The notes below the pieces were generated by a model. That model made no database searches. It was not told the origin of the DNA and saw nothing but the letters and a program-made list of their open reading frames with translations. The translations under genes were made by a program, and so were the position numbers. Shown here piece by piece: positions 47,842 through 58,865 of a DNA stretch of 64,000 bases. The DNA comes from Acanthochlamys bracteata. Lineage: Eukaryota; Streptophyta; Magnoliopsida; Pandanales; Velloziaceae. Each line of letters opens with the position of its first letter. Positions within the stretch are counted from its first letter, which is position 1. The stretch covers positions 11,847,001 to 11,911,000 of the forward strand of contig CM034126.1 of the NCBI GenBank assembly GCA_019914995.1, given 5' to 3'.

Positions 47842-48290
47842 TTAGTCCCGCACTATTTATTAATAATTTTGAAATAATATTTATAAAAATTTAGATTTAC
47901 TTTTTTTATTGACAATTATTTTGAGAAAAATCTTAAATTCGTCACATAATATTAGATACAGATTGGACCGGATCGGCTCAAAATATGAGCTAAATTTAAT
48001 TTATTATCTATATTTATTTAGAGTTTTCATAGTCTGATTTATTATAGAGCAAGTAACCTAATTTATTTTAGGACAGATCGTCCGTTTTATCCAATTTATT
48101 ACAAAATACGTAGCCTACATCAATTCAATTTAAAAAAAGAAAAAAAAACACTCTGAAAGGCAGGTATTAAAGAATAATTTAGTTTCACATTGCTTATTAA
48201 TGACTTTAAGATTATATTTATAAAAATTTAGGTTCATTTTTTTTATTATCAATTAATTTTGAAAAAAATTTTAAATTCGTCACAGTGGCG
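47842..48290. repeat. Dispersed element with terminal direct repeats, copy 2
   Basis: Two ~105-bp direct repeats (47842-47946 and about 48170-48290), both containing TATTTATAAAAATTTAG and ending CTTAAATTCGTCACA or TTTAAATTCGTCACA, enclose about 225 bp. The spacer shares GACCGGATCGGCTC...ATGAGCTAAAT with copy 1. No coding content. TRIM-like in layout; the borders are approximate. Confidence 0.55.
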
Positions 48291-48667
48291 AATACAACAG
48301 GTCACATGTTAGACACACCGTGAGAAAGAGTAGTTTGCTTATTGCTGTGATAGTTGGCCAAACTCAATTTTATTATAAATCACATTTTGCTGAAAATCTA
48401 AGGAATTTTGCACAGCTGAATAAGCTTATATATGTAATCAAATGAACCAAGTTTTAGATCATTCAAAATTATTATTATCATTTACTTGTAAGAAACTTGA
48501 TGATTCACTATGAACACATGAACAAGAGAAAAAAAACATTTCATGTTCATGTTTAGTTTAAATAAATTAATTAAAACCTTTAGCTTTTCCAGAAAGTTTG
48601 CAAACGCATAGATTGGTCAAAAAACAAAGATTAACCAACGTTCAATTTATTTTTAGTATATGAAAGG

Positions 48668-48887
48668 GGTGTTTGGTGCGTATGGTATTACTGTTTATTC
48701 CAAAAGAATTTTTAATTTTCTTAGTAAATTTTCAACAGTTTTTCTAAAAAATTTAAAAAGTAAGAATAATATATATATAATTTTATTATTTTAAATTAAA
48801 AAATTAAATTTATTTTTTAAAATTTTAAAATAAAATTCATTTCAAAAAAATTATTTAAAAAACTTTCAAACGTTCCCGAAATGTGTC
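48668..48887. repeat. AT-rich palindromic MITE-like repeat, copy 13
   Basis: Left end GGTGTTTGGTGCGTATGG and right end CTTTCAAACGTTCCC with the shared AT-rich core. Confidence 0.55.
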
Positions 48888-49483
48888 TTGTGCTTGTAAC
48901 TTGTGCTTGTAGCTTACCTTAAGCTACGGATTATTACAACATTATGGATGAGCAATTACTGAAAGTCTATTTATGATTAAAGTTGCTTATACGTCTCCAT
49001 TGGCTTGCTAATTTCTTGTTGACAACATAAAAATTATAAAAGAAAAATCAATCAATTAACTCATTTGATACTCTGAGGTCAATGTTACTATCTTTTTAAC
49101 GGTTGATCACCGCAAAACTATTACCTTTACATAAACGATCAGTCTGGTCCGTTCCGAATACTTATAAATTTCTTATAATTTGTTTAATTTTGAAGTTAAT
49201 AATTTAATAACTTTTTTCTTTCAGTGTCTTGTTGGACATCTCGATAAGTCATAAGTATTGCATTACGTATGTCTAGATTTATGTTAATATATAATATTTG
49301 AATACTTTTTTGCCAAATAAAATTTCCTGAAGACATGCAGTGACGCCGACAACAGTCAATCCAAAAAATTCCAACGAAGAGTTCTGCTCACTCATTCTAT
49401 CGCCAAGCTAAGAGATGAAGGACAACAGAAAGAAACCATGCATGCACGAAAAAATTCCATCTTGTACCCAATGTTTTCTGAAA

Positions 49484-50142
49484 CACAACGACTTCATACT
49501 GAATGGCCATTGATGTAATCCATCTTCAGCATCGATCTTCGATCTCCATTCACAACGAAACCATCAATGTCTGGGCGTGCGTAAGCATGCAATTCTAAAA
49601 CTTAAGTTAACAATGTGTTTAATTTCATGAAGGCACTTGATTGGGTTCTTCATCTTCCTCACTCTCATCACTGTATCAGCTGCTGCAATGATTCCGGCAA
49701 AAGAAAGAATCACCACTACTGCGGCTACAGCTCAGAGTCCAGCACCAAGATGGCCGTTCTACGCCTACCTTGCCATAGCAATGTGCTGTTTGCTGATGAG
49801 CAGTGCATGCCATCTTCTTTCATATCACTCGGAGAAAACATGACACGTAATTCTACGTCGATCTCGACTATACAGGAATAACCGGACTAGTCGTTACTTC
49901 CTTCCACCCTCTCGTCTAGTGCTCTTTCGCTTGCCAAACCCTCTTCCTCAACCTCTACATCTACTTCATCACTGTGTTCGCGGTTGTTATAACGTTGCGA
50001 GAGTGCCTGAGAATGGTTGTCAGGGAAGTTTGACATTGCTGGACATAGTAGTTTGTTTCATGTGCTTTGCATGTGATTGCCGGAGCTTATTCTCATTACG
50101 TTGCCGGGTGGTTTAATATCTACGGTGGAGGGACACTGAAGG
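49484..50142 (+). pseudogene. HHP4: Broken inverted copy of the heptahelical (HHP) gene
   Basis: Homology starts at the NDFIL...EWP region (49487) with a small deletion, an early TAA and a frameshift, then ISIHNETINVWAC and an intact donor (GTAAGC) at the same intron position as the functional gene. After an acceptor near 49632 comes HLIGFFIFLTLITVSAAAMI, with the long loop lost, then RWPFYAYLAIAMCCLLMSSA and CHLLSYHSEK before TGA. Later pieces are VARVPEN, a frameshifted PGKFDIAGHS equivalent and HVIAGAYSHYVAG; helices 4-6 are mostly gone. The retained intron shows a DNA-level duplication. It lies opposite in orientation to the intact gene at 45530-46903. Confidence 0.9.
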
Positions 50143-50159
50143 TTGCTGATTTATTCAAT

Positions 50160-51540
50160 AATTTTATGAGATCTTGGAAATGTTGAAAGACTGATACTCA
50201 CCATTGATCATCAGGGCAGCTTGATATATAGCAAGCTAGCCTGAATTGACTCTGTAGTCAAACAAGACTAGTGAGTTGAAATTTTCTGTTTTTTTTATCT
50301 TTGATGAGAAGACTGGTGAGTGGTGACTACATGCCCGCAAGGTAATATTCTGTTTTTTCCTGCATTGAAACAACTACATGTCATAATACTAAATTCTAAT
50401 TCTATACGTATACCAACTTTAGAGCCAAGATAAATCCTACCCAACCTGAACTATTGAACTACCCGAATGCACCCGACTGACTGCATATCTCGGACCAGAC
50501 CGAGTCTTTTATTCGAAAATGCTTTTGGTCCGGTCAATGTTTGCTTGGAACCTGACTTAACCGGACACATGAACACCCGTACCCTATTATTTTAACATGT
50601 CCCTTTGTTACTGGTGAATTTATCAGAAAAACCAAATTGGGAATGGTTTTCATCTAATTTTTTTATTTTATATATTATATTTTAGATAAATTATATATAT
50701 ATAATAAATTTTTTTAGAAATTTAAAAAGTACAAAAAATTGAAGTTATAAATTATTTATTTTTATTTTTTAGATTAAAAAAGTAAATTTTATTTTTTAAA
50801 AAAATTGAAAAGATCTATTGTTTTAAATTTTTTTTTCCAAATGTACTCCTTAACATGCCAAAAAATTCAATTCGATAGAAATAGTATCACCTTCCACCTC
50901 GTAAATCTACTTCCTATAAAGACTATTTTGTTCTCAAATTTGAATAGATATTAAATTCATACATATTTTTCAAAATTTTAAAAATATTACATAAAACTTA
51001 TTAAAAACTGCAAAAAAAAACTTTTAAATAAAAAGTAATGATACAAGTAAAAGCTCACCAAAAAAAAAAAACATTTAAATAAAATGTATAACTTCAGTCG
51101 AAGCTGAAGCTGCATATTTGGCCGAGGTCACCGTGTATGATGATGTAGACCAGTTATATATGGATATTTGAAAAAATTTATGAAATAAAATTTCTAAAAT
51201 AAATAATATATTTATTTTTTGAAAAATAAGTTTTTATTTTAAAAAATAATAAAAATATGTAATAAAAAATTTTTATTATGTAAAATTTTTTATATTTTTT
51301 AAATTTTAATTAAATTTTTTAAGTATTTCAAAAATATGTATTAAAATATATAAAATAAAAAATTGAAAATCAAATTTCGCAAACGCACCTATAGAAATAT
51401 AAACTAAGCAATAAGCATAAACAAAAACATAGCCACAAACAAATAGCAAAAACAATAAATTTGCCAGTAGCAAATTAATAAAAGAATAGAAAACACAAGA
51501 TCAAAAAAGAGTTGGAAAGGCGAAGTTGTAGAAGAAAACT
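50160..51540. other. Intergenic, repeat-rich
   Basis: Contains two AT-rich palindromic repeats (about 50640-50855 and 51163-51392) and, at 50440-50600, diverged transposon-like sequence with repeated GGTCCGGTC / GGACCAGACC words. No supported gene. Confidence 0.45.
51163..51392. repeat. AT-rich palindromic MITE-like repeat, copy 15
   Basis: Right end TTTCGCAAACGCACCTA is a clear inverted copy of the family's TGCGTTTG terminus; the left end GATATTTGAAAAAATTT is diverged. Confidence 0.5.
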
Positions 51541-51565
51541 CCGTTACTGTTAGGAAGTAAAACGG

Positions 51566-51597
51566 GCGGGAAAGCGGAAAAAACAAGAGGCGCCAAA
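51566..51597. promoter_or_regulatory. Pair of perfect E2F-type sites
   Basis: GCGGGAAA (51566-51573) and GCGCCAAA (51590-51597) are both exact reverse complements of the E2F consensus TTTSSCGC, 16 bp apart and in the same orientation. Such pairs are typical of S-phase gene promoters. No S-phase gene is evident beside them; the D-type cyclin gene ends 1.1 kb to the right. Confidence 0.45.
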
Positions 51598-51599
51598 TG

Positions 51600-52710
51600 G
51601 TACTGCTGGTCGTCTTTCCTCCAACTAAACCTACCCTGACCGTTAACTTTAAAATTGATTTCCACCGACGGTTAAGATGTTTTAGCCAGCTGTCTTGCAC
51701 GGAAGCACGTATCTGCAGGCGTCACGTAGACAGAAAGCAGTTTCTCTAGCGCAGAACATGGAACTAAACAAACCATCTTGTCAAATCAATCAGCTATAGT
51801 TCCTGTTTTTGGTTTTTTTTTTCACCATCTTTGTTAAAGAAGGCATTTTACGTTATATTGATCTCAAAATTGGATCTTCGAGCTCAATTAAATAATAAAC
51901 AACATTGCGATCGAGCGAACCAGCCATGAACGCGCGTACAAGCCATTTACTATTCTCACAAAAAATAAAAATTGCTCAAAATGAACGCCGTAAATTAAAA
52001 ATGGCGCGAACTGGTCTAACTAAAATAGAAAATATGAAAAAACGAAAATCCAAAAACCAAGCGTTGTCTTTTTGCGAAAGCGCGGGTAAGACCCACAGTA
52101 CTTGTCTGACCTTTCTACATACACGTGCCAGTTTCTGGTTAGTTTCAGAAAATAAAGCGATTTTCACCAGGAATTGGGAAACAGAGCTTATAAATTATTT
52201 ATATTCCAATTTTATCCTTTCGGATGCAGACAAAACTTAAAGCACTGTGAAGTAATTTCGAATTAAAGCACTAGGCAGTTTCGAGAAAGAAAATTCAATG
52301 TGGGCTCCAGCAACCGATGCCCAGGCGCGCCAAAAACATTTTTGGTTTCCAAGAAGAGATGTAGAATGATTAAGAAAAAATTACTCTCAGTTAGAGAAAA
52401 AGTCAAAGAGCAGTAAAGACTGATTAACTTTACTAATATTCTAATAATTATATTAATTAATATTTGCATTTCTTATATATAGCAATAAAGAATTATTTTA
52501 TGGTAAAGACAAATTACAGTGGCCCCACAGTTCTTACCTCTTCTTCCCTCGACAGAGAAAAAGACGGCCTTTAGAAAACATTTCCTTCTTCTCATACTAT
52601 GTAAACTTATATGATAATCAATATATTAAATATTAATTTACTTTCTTGAGAACTGTAGCAACCAATGACTTCTCAAATCCTCACCAGCTTGACTGAACCC
52701 AAAACTTTTT
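51600..52710. other. 3' flank of the cyclin gene, no supported gene
   Basis: Frames at 51905-52240 (plus) are Lys/Arg-rich without family resemblance. Base composition at 51550-52160 is less AT-rich than nearby intergenic DNA, which may mean a lost gene or promoter. Confidence 0.4.
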
Positions 52711-54453
52711 TCACCGGCGGTAAACACTTGTGACTACGCTCTCTGTACAAACGAGTCGGCGCCGCTTGATCGGCTGCGGCTCCCCCTGGCTTAGCTCACC
52801 GTCAGCTATTGACTTCTGATGCGTTTCACAACTGCTGCAAGGATTGGCTTCAAGCACGCCGACTGGACTCGGCGGCGGCCGTTGATCGGACAACAACGAT
52901 AGCTTTACGCATGCCGCAAAGGGACACGCGTCGATTAGATAGTCTATCATTAGCTGCCGGCACCGTGCTACCGGTTCCTGTAAGCCACCGTAGAAAACGA
53001 CAACACGTTAAACATTAAACAAAAAATTTCTAAAATTACTTAGAAAAGAGTACTATTTGGCAGAGCTAATTAAATTGCTGTCGGAATTTTGACTCCAAGA
53101 AACAAAAACCGCTCCTTGCCGCGCAGGCTGTAGCCCCACTCGTAAAGTAATCCTCCCATGAATGCAGTTTGACCGCAAAAAAGAGCCGTCCATTTGCCTC
53201 GAGATAAGTAACATCAAAACTACGTCTTTCCTTTTTCTACACCCCGGAACTCTCTTCATGATTCTTGCAGTATGAAGTCTAATAATTTCTCTTGCCGGAG
53301 CGCCGTGACGGTTACCGATAGTCGGATTTGACTAATTTTTAATCATCAATTATTGATTATTTACCTTATTGATCAAATCTTTAGTTGCTGAGCTTAAATA
53401 GCCACCCTCCATTTCCACTGTCGAGCAAATTTCGGCCGCTGCTGTTGCTATCTCAGACGGCTTGAAAGCCAAGAACTCCACCCCTGCGAACAAACTTGTT
53501 AATTTGATAACCAGAAAATTAGTCAAGAATTTGAAGATGGAAAGAAGCAGTTTTTATTATGATGGACCAACCACGATGAGTCTTGAATATGAGATCGGCA
53601 GCTTGAGAGAAGAACGGACGGCGGAGATGGAGAGGAAGAGAAGCGGAGAGAGAGTCGAGGAAGTCGAGTGGTGTGGTTGAACGCATGCGCCAGTTGAGTG
53701 CAGACATGAGAAAAAGTTCCATTCTTTGAACAATTCGAGATTCGAAGACGTAGCCTGGTTGAACGACTTGGAGATCGAGGAGTAATGGAACTTGTGTCTC
53801 TTCCATTTTTGCTGCCACTGAGATACAAGCTACTGATAACAACTGCATCGGCCATCGAACGCCGGAGCTGCTGATCGTGCCGTTGCTGTTAACATCCTCG
53901 ACTTGAAACTGAATACAAAAAGATTCCATCTTTGAGAATGCTAAAGAGTACTAGAGAGATGTTAAGAGTTTGATGGGATAAATATAACGTACCGCATTGA
54001 CTGTGTTGTTAGAGAGAAAGCGATCGAGGTAACTGACGGCAAGGTAAGCAGTGATCTGTCGGAAACGGTACATCTCATTCACCTGCAGAGCTAAATAACA
54101 TTGCCATTGTTAACAATGTTACCGCACAAAAGAAAAGAACATTCTTTTTATGTTTTTCCTTTGATATTTAAACAAGCATTGATCAAGCATGCCTTGAGAA
54201 TCCAAGAGACGGCATCTTGCCGAGCAGTGGCGTTGAGATCGCGAGAAAGATAACGAGCAAGGTAGTCATCTCGGGGCAAGTATTCTACCTCTGCAGCGAG
54301 TAGTTCTTCAACACTCGCCGGAGTTACTCCGGCGAACAATTGGTCCCACTCGCAGTCTAGCTCGCCTGCGGTATCATCGTCCCAACTTCCGGCGTCTTCA
54401 GCGCAGTAGAGAGTCCCCGCTGGTGTCGCCGAGAACTGGTCCGGTGATTCCAT
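52711..54453 (-). CDS. D-type cyclin, five exons
   Basis: Exons 54193-54453, 53993-54082, 53572-53908, 53365-53483 and 52711-52977 join in phase, giving 357 residues. The N-terminus has LYCAE at residues 15-19, an LxCxE retinoblastoma-binding motif. The cyclin box follows: DAVSWILK, MYRFRQITAYLAVSYLDRFL, WPMQLLSVACISVAAKMEE and VQRMELFLMSALNWRMRSTT. The C-terminal fold has FLAFKPSEIATAAA; the tail has SPVGVLEANPCSSCETHQ and basic IKRRRL. D-type cyclins activate CDKA to phosphorylate retinoblastoma protein at G1/S. It looks closest to CYCD1/CYCD2-type proteins, but I did not assign the subgroup. The first intron seems to begin with GC, not GT, at the position required by the homologous WILK-V junction. 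Confidence 0.92.
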
Positions 54454-56439
54454 ATCTCAAGCAAAAAAAAAAAACCAACAAACAATCCTTCTTCTGGTGA
54501 CAGAAATCTTTTCTTGAAGACGACAGATTTGGGTAACAAGCATCGAAAGAATGATCAATCAATGCTTTTTTTTTTCTATCTATATTCAGTCTGTAGCGGT
54601 AGATTAGTGGTAATGGTGATAGTAGATAGCTTTTCTTTTCTCTGGAACAGTGAAGCTTTTGACGGCCGTGCTTCAGAGCAAGCGATTGATTTCCGAAAAG
54701 AAAAGAAAAAAATTGTAATATTTACGCGCCCCAAAGAAAGAAAAGAAAAAGAAGAAAAAAAGAATGAAGGAGAGAAAGAATGAAAGACAAAAGAAGACTT
54801 GTATTTATATTGTTGAGAAGAAATTTGCTACCTTAAATTTTAATTGTTTTTTGACTCGCGTGTTTGTTTTGGCTAATTACGAGATTTTTATCCATTTGAT
54901 ATATTTTAACATGCAATGCAATGCATGGGTTGGTGAGATAATGATAGTTGTCAATATTAATAATTTTACTAAAACTTGATATGAATAGGGAAAGAATAGA
55001 TTTGAATGTATGTTGATATAAGATATAGATTTTAATTAAAATCTTGGGGCTCAATGTTTTTGGTCGGATTGTAGGAGGCCGTAGGGTGGCTCACACTGAT
55101 GTTTGTAGTTGTTAATAGACATATATGCCTCCTTTGGGGTAGATAAAAATGAAAAAAATTGTCATTTTCTCAGTTTAAAAATATTTATATATGATAAGTG
55201 GGTGGAGATAAAAATATCTATCATTTTATAGGTACCTCGTCTGGTACTTTCAATTTAAAATATTCTAAATTTAATATCTTACTTTAAATAAAAAATTATG
55301 AGTTAAATATTTTATGATAAAATCTTATCTTGAAATATGAAATGATTTTCATTAGACATCTTAATCAAGGGATAATATATTTATTTTCTTGTTTTGCTAT
55401 AATCTTGACTCTTATCAAAATATTGTATGAAAATTGATTTGTACTCTGATTTTAAATTATCAGTGCCTTATATGAGTGTCCCTAAATGAATGCCCCGTGT
55501 GTGCTCCTATTTCTATCCATAATAATTTTATTATAATATATATTTTATTTATACTTTTAATTTTTTAAAAATTAAAATTTTATAAAATTTTTTTTAAATG
55601 AAAAGGAAAGTTGCATTCTAAAAACGCAATATCAAATAAAACTATAATTTTGAATTCTTTTCCATGTTTTTATCCTGTTCATAAATACGAAAAATCTAAA
55701 TACGAAAAATTATCTTCAAATTATTTTTGGATAAAAATCTACTTTCGAAATGGATTACAAGCAAATAAATAAGTTCTAAATGTGGATATTTTAAAAATGC
55801 AGAAGGTTACTAACGTAAAGAAATAAGTATGAACTCGTTGAATAATTCGTGCGAACTATTCACGTAAAAGTTTAATTAATGAGTGGAATGCTATATTGAA
55901 TACTAATTACACTTGATAAGTAATTATACAACAATTACTCTACACGTATCTTAATGAAACGGTCTTAATTTGCATTAATTTCAAGAATGACCAAATAGTT
56001 AAAAGTCAATATGATTGATTTTCCTCTTAATTGTATAATTTAAAACCATTCGGAGTTGACACGTATTAATAAATAAGTCTTTGAACATACACAACTTAAT
56101 TATGTAATTATGGTTTGTTACCAATTGGTAATGATTTTGTCTAAAATGGAAAGTAATATTGTGCATTCTATATACTCTACCAGATTTATGCAAAATCGTG
56201 GTTAATTGATTCTTTATATCTCCTATTTATCTACATCATAAAATATTATTATTATTATTATTAATTTGAATAAAAAAAGAAAATTTATTTTTAAAAAAAA
56301 TATCGAAATATTATTTATTTTAAAATAGTTTTTATAAACACTCACAAATATAACAAAATCGATGTGATCATAATTACTCAAATTAGTTATTTCAAAATAG
56401 ATTAATAAATTTTTCTGAAATTGAGAATAATTTTGTTTT

Positions 56440-56632
56440 ATTTCGATAAATAAGTTTTACTATTATGATCTCACAAAAATAATTAAGCAAAAAAAATTTT
56501 ACTATATTGAATTTGTATATACTTTATTAATTTTTAAATAAATTATATATATATTATAAAAGAATTATTAAAATATGTAAAATAAAATATTAATACGTAA
56601 TTTTTCAAGAAAACGTTGCCGAACAGGCCCTA
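56440..56632. repeat. AT-rich palindromic MITE-like repeat, copy 16
   Basis: Right end AAACGTTGCCGAACAGGCCC resembles the inverted family terminus; the core is shared. Confidence 0.4.
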
Positions 56633-57673
56633 ATACCACTTAATATTGAGATGGATTTTATATTTTAACTTGTATCGTTAATTAACAAAAATTCTTTCAA
56701 ATTAAGTAATCAGTTGACAATAAGTATTATAAGTTTGATCATGCAATTAATATCATAAAATAATCTATCTTAAGAAGTTTGTTATAGAAAAATTTATTAA
56801 CTCATGAGAACAACTGAACGTAATAATTTTAAATACTGATTTATTTTATTTAAATTATTCTGTAAATAAAAAAATTTTGCATAACTTCATTAAAGCTCTC
56901 TTAACTGCAATTAATATAAATAAATGAAAGTATTAATCAGACCGACAAGTTTGTGTAAATTGATAAATTTATTTATGAAATAATAATAATTTTAACCGTT
57001 TACTTATCTAAAAATTTTAAACTATTATTATTAACAAAATATTAACAATGACATATGTAAATTTTAGGTAAGTATAAGTATTACTAGGATGATCCTTTGT
57101 GTTACAAGATGGTTAGTTACCGATAGGTAAATGCGGTACTTAAATTCGAAAATGGTCTTCCAAATTATCCGGACCTTAGAAATAGATTGTATAGATTAAT
57201 TCGTTATGTTTGGGTTGGGCATTAAATCATTATAGTGGGCCGCAAATGTTCTAAGAGTATTTATTACTATTTTTTAAATAAAAACTATTTTTACTTTTTT
57301 GAAAATTAAATTTTATTTTTTTGATTAAAAATCGATAATAAAAAATTTTAATATGTATAATTTTTTTATATTTTTTAAATTTTAAATAAAATTTTAAAAA
57401 TATTTATAAAAATATATTTAAAATTTTTAAATTTAAAATATTTAATAAAAAATTAATTATATATTAATTTAATATTTATAGTAAATTTTAAAAATAATTA
57501 TTTTAAAAAATTTATTAATAAAAGATTTTTATTTTAATTTTTATATAAATTTTATATTGAAAATAAGTTTAAAAAAAGTGAGATTGGGGTGTTAGTAAAC
57601 ACGCCCTTAATTTCAGAGGCAAGTTGTTAAATTTGGAAGCACAAAAGTTGAAAGCCCAGAAACAAAAATTGTA

Positions 57674-57873
57674 GCGCGTTTGGAGCGGCGTTTCAAATGC
57701 TACTTTTTAATTTTTTCTTATTTCATATTTTTTAATATATATTTTATAAATATATAAAAAATTTATTTAAAAATTTAGAAAGTGTAAAAAAATTCTACAA
57801 AATAAAATCTTTTTATTGCATATTTTTATTTTACAAAATTTTATTTTATAAACAACTCTAAACGCCTCAACGC
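57674..57873. repeat. AT-rich palindromic MITE-like repeat, copy 18
   Basis: Left end GCGCGTTTGGAGCGGCG and right end AACTCTAAACGCCTCAACGC are inverted relatives; the interior closely matches the copy at 59520-59728. Confidence 0.6.
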
Positions 57874-58150
57874 ACACAAAAAAGGAAAAGTTATGCAAAA
57901 GCAGTAGGGCAGTTGAACCAAGGACTAGAAATTAGTTTAACCAAATAGATGCAAACTAGCTATATTCTACAATATCAACCAAAACTACGTATTGGATTGT
58001 TTCGGTCTTCGTGTTCTTGTGGTTTCAACTTTGATCCTACATTATGCAAACATTCTACATTTTGCAAATAAGTTTAACCAAGCACAGTTGTGACTTCAGT
58101 TTTACAGTAATGCTTCATAGTTTATGGCTTGCAACTGGATATTTGTGATT

Positions 58151-58865
58151 TTCCTCTTTTTTCTTGGTGAAGATAATTGTCTTCTTGGACTAAGTGGTGT
58201 TAGTAGAAAAGGCTACAAGTGCATATTGGCCAGAAATTTCTTTTGCACTAAAATTTTGTTGTCAGGAAACAGAAACATTGCTTGATGCTGTGTGTACATC
58301 AGTTAGATGCGTGGATTCCTCAGTGCTTGACGTAAGTGTTGTTTATAAGAAGCATACGTTCTATAAGATACTGAGATGATCGATCTGTTCTTGGATCTCA
58401 ACAACGACAAGCAGTTGCCATCTAGCTTGAATGGTAAAAGCATCCTACCATACAACAGCTGCTAAAGTTGCAAAATAACCATAAACTCCAATTGCATTTG
58501 CGCCGGTTATCTCAAGAAAGAAAGCGACTTAGCTTGTTGTATCCATTAATCAACTGCTTGGATTCCATTAGAAAACAATCACAAAATGTGCGACACTTGA
58601 CAGGTGGTCACTAAAATACACACAAATACATCACAAAGTCCAGCAGTCACCTTCTACCCTTCACTCACACCACCCACCATCCCTACATTAATTTCTTCAT
58701 CTTCTATATGCCCTATGTAACTTGAATCTTTCATCACTTCTATCTTTGCTTTAATCTCACCACTCTATACAACAGATTAGAAATGAATTCCAATCTCCAG
58801 CAAAATTTCTGAAAAACAAACTCTAAACCTCTCTGTTTATTTTTTTTTCTTTGTAGTTCATACCA
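58151..58865 (+). other. 5' flank of the DUF4228 gene
   Basis: A 61-codon frame at 58194-58379 has no family resemblance. The 160 bp before the start codon is CT-rich, as expected for a plant leader. No firm TATA box assigned. Confidence 0.4.

Larger units (their letters stand above)
46910..49480. other. HHP leader region and intergenic DNA
   Basis: The first 300 bp contain the HHP leader. Beyond it are the direct-repeat element at 47842-48290 and one AT-rich palindromic repeat at 48668-48887. The 111-codon plus-strand frame at 47212-47547 lacks family resemblance. Confidence 0.45.
54460..58150. other. Cyclin 5' flank and long AT-rich intergenic DNA
   Basis: The first 300 bp probably hold the leader and promoter; TATAGATA on the minus strand near 54580 is a weak TATA candidate. 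Beyond it is AT-rich DNA with several palindromic repeats (including 56440-56632, 57248-57607 and 57674-57873) and an (ATT)n run at 56245-56263. No supported gene. Confidence 0.5.

Noticed and set aside
51905-52240. 111-codon Lys-rich plus-strand frame
   Set aside because: No family resemblance or promoter-exon structure; kept only as background to the E2F-site finding.
53053-53259. 68-codon frame within the cyclin gene
   Set aside because: It lies inside the last cyclin intron, whose borders are supported by phase and homology on both sides.
54722-54732. TTTACGCGCC near the cyclin promoter as an E2F site
   Set aside because: It departs from the TTTSSCGC consensus at a core position, unlike the exact pair at 51566-51597.
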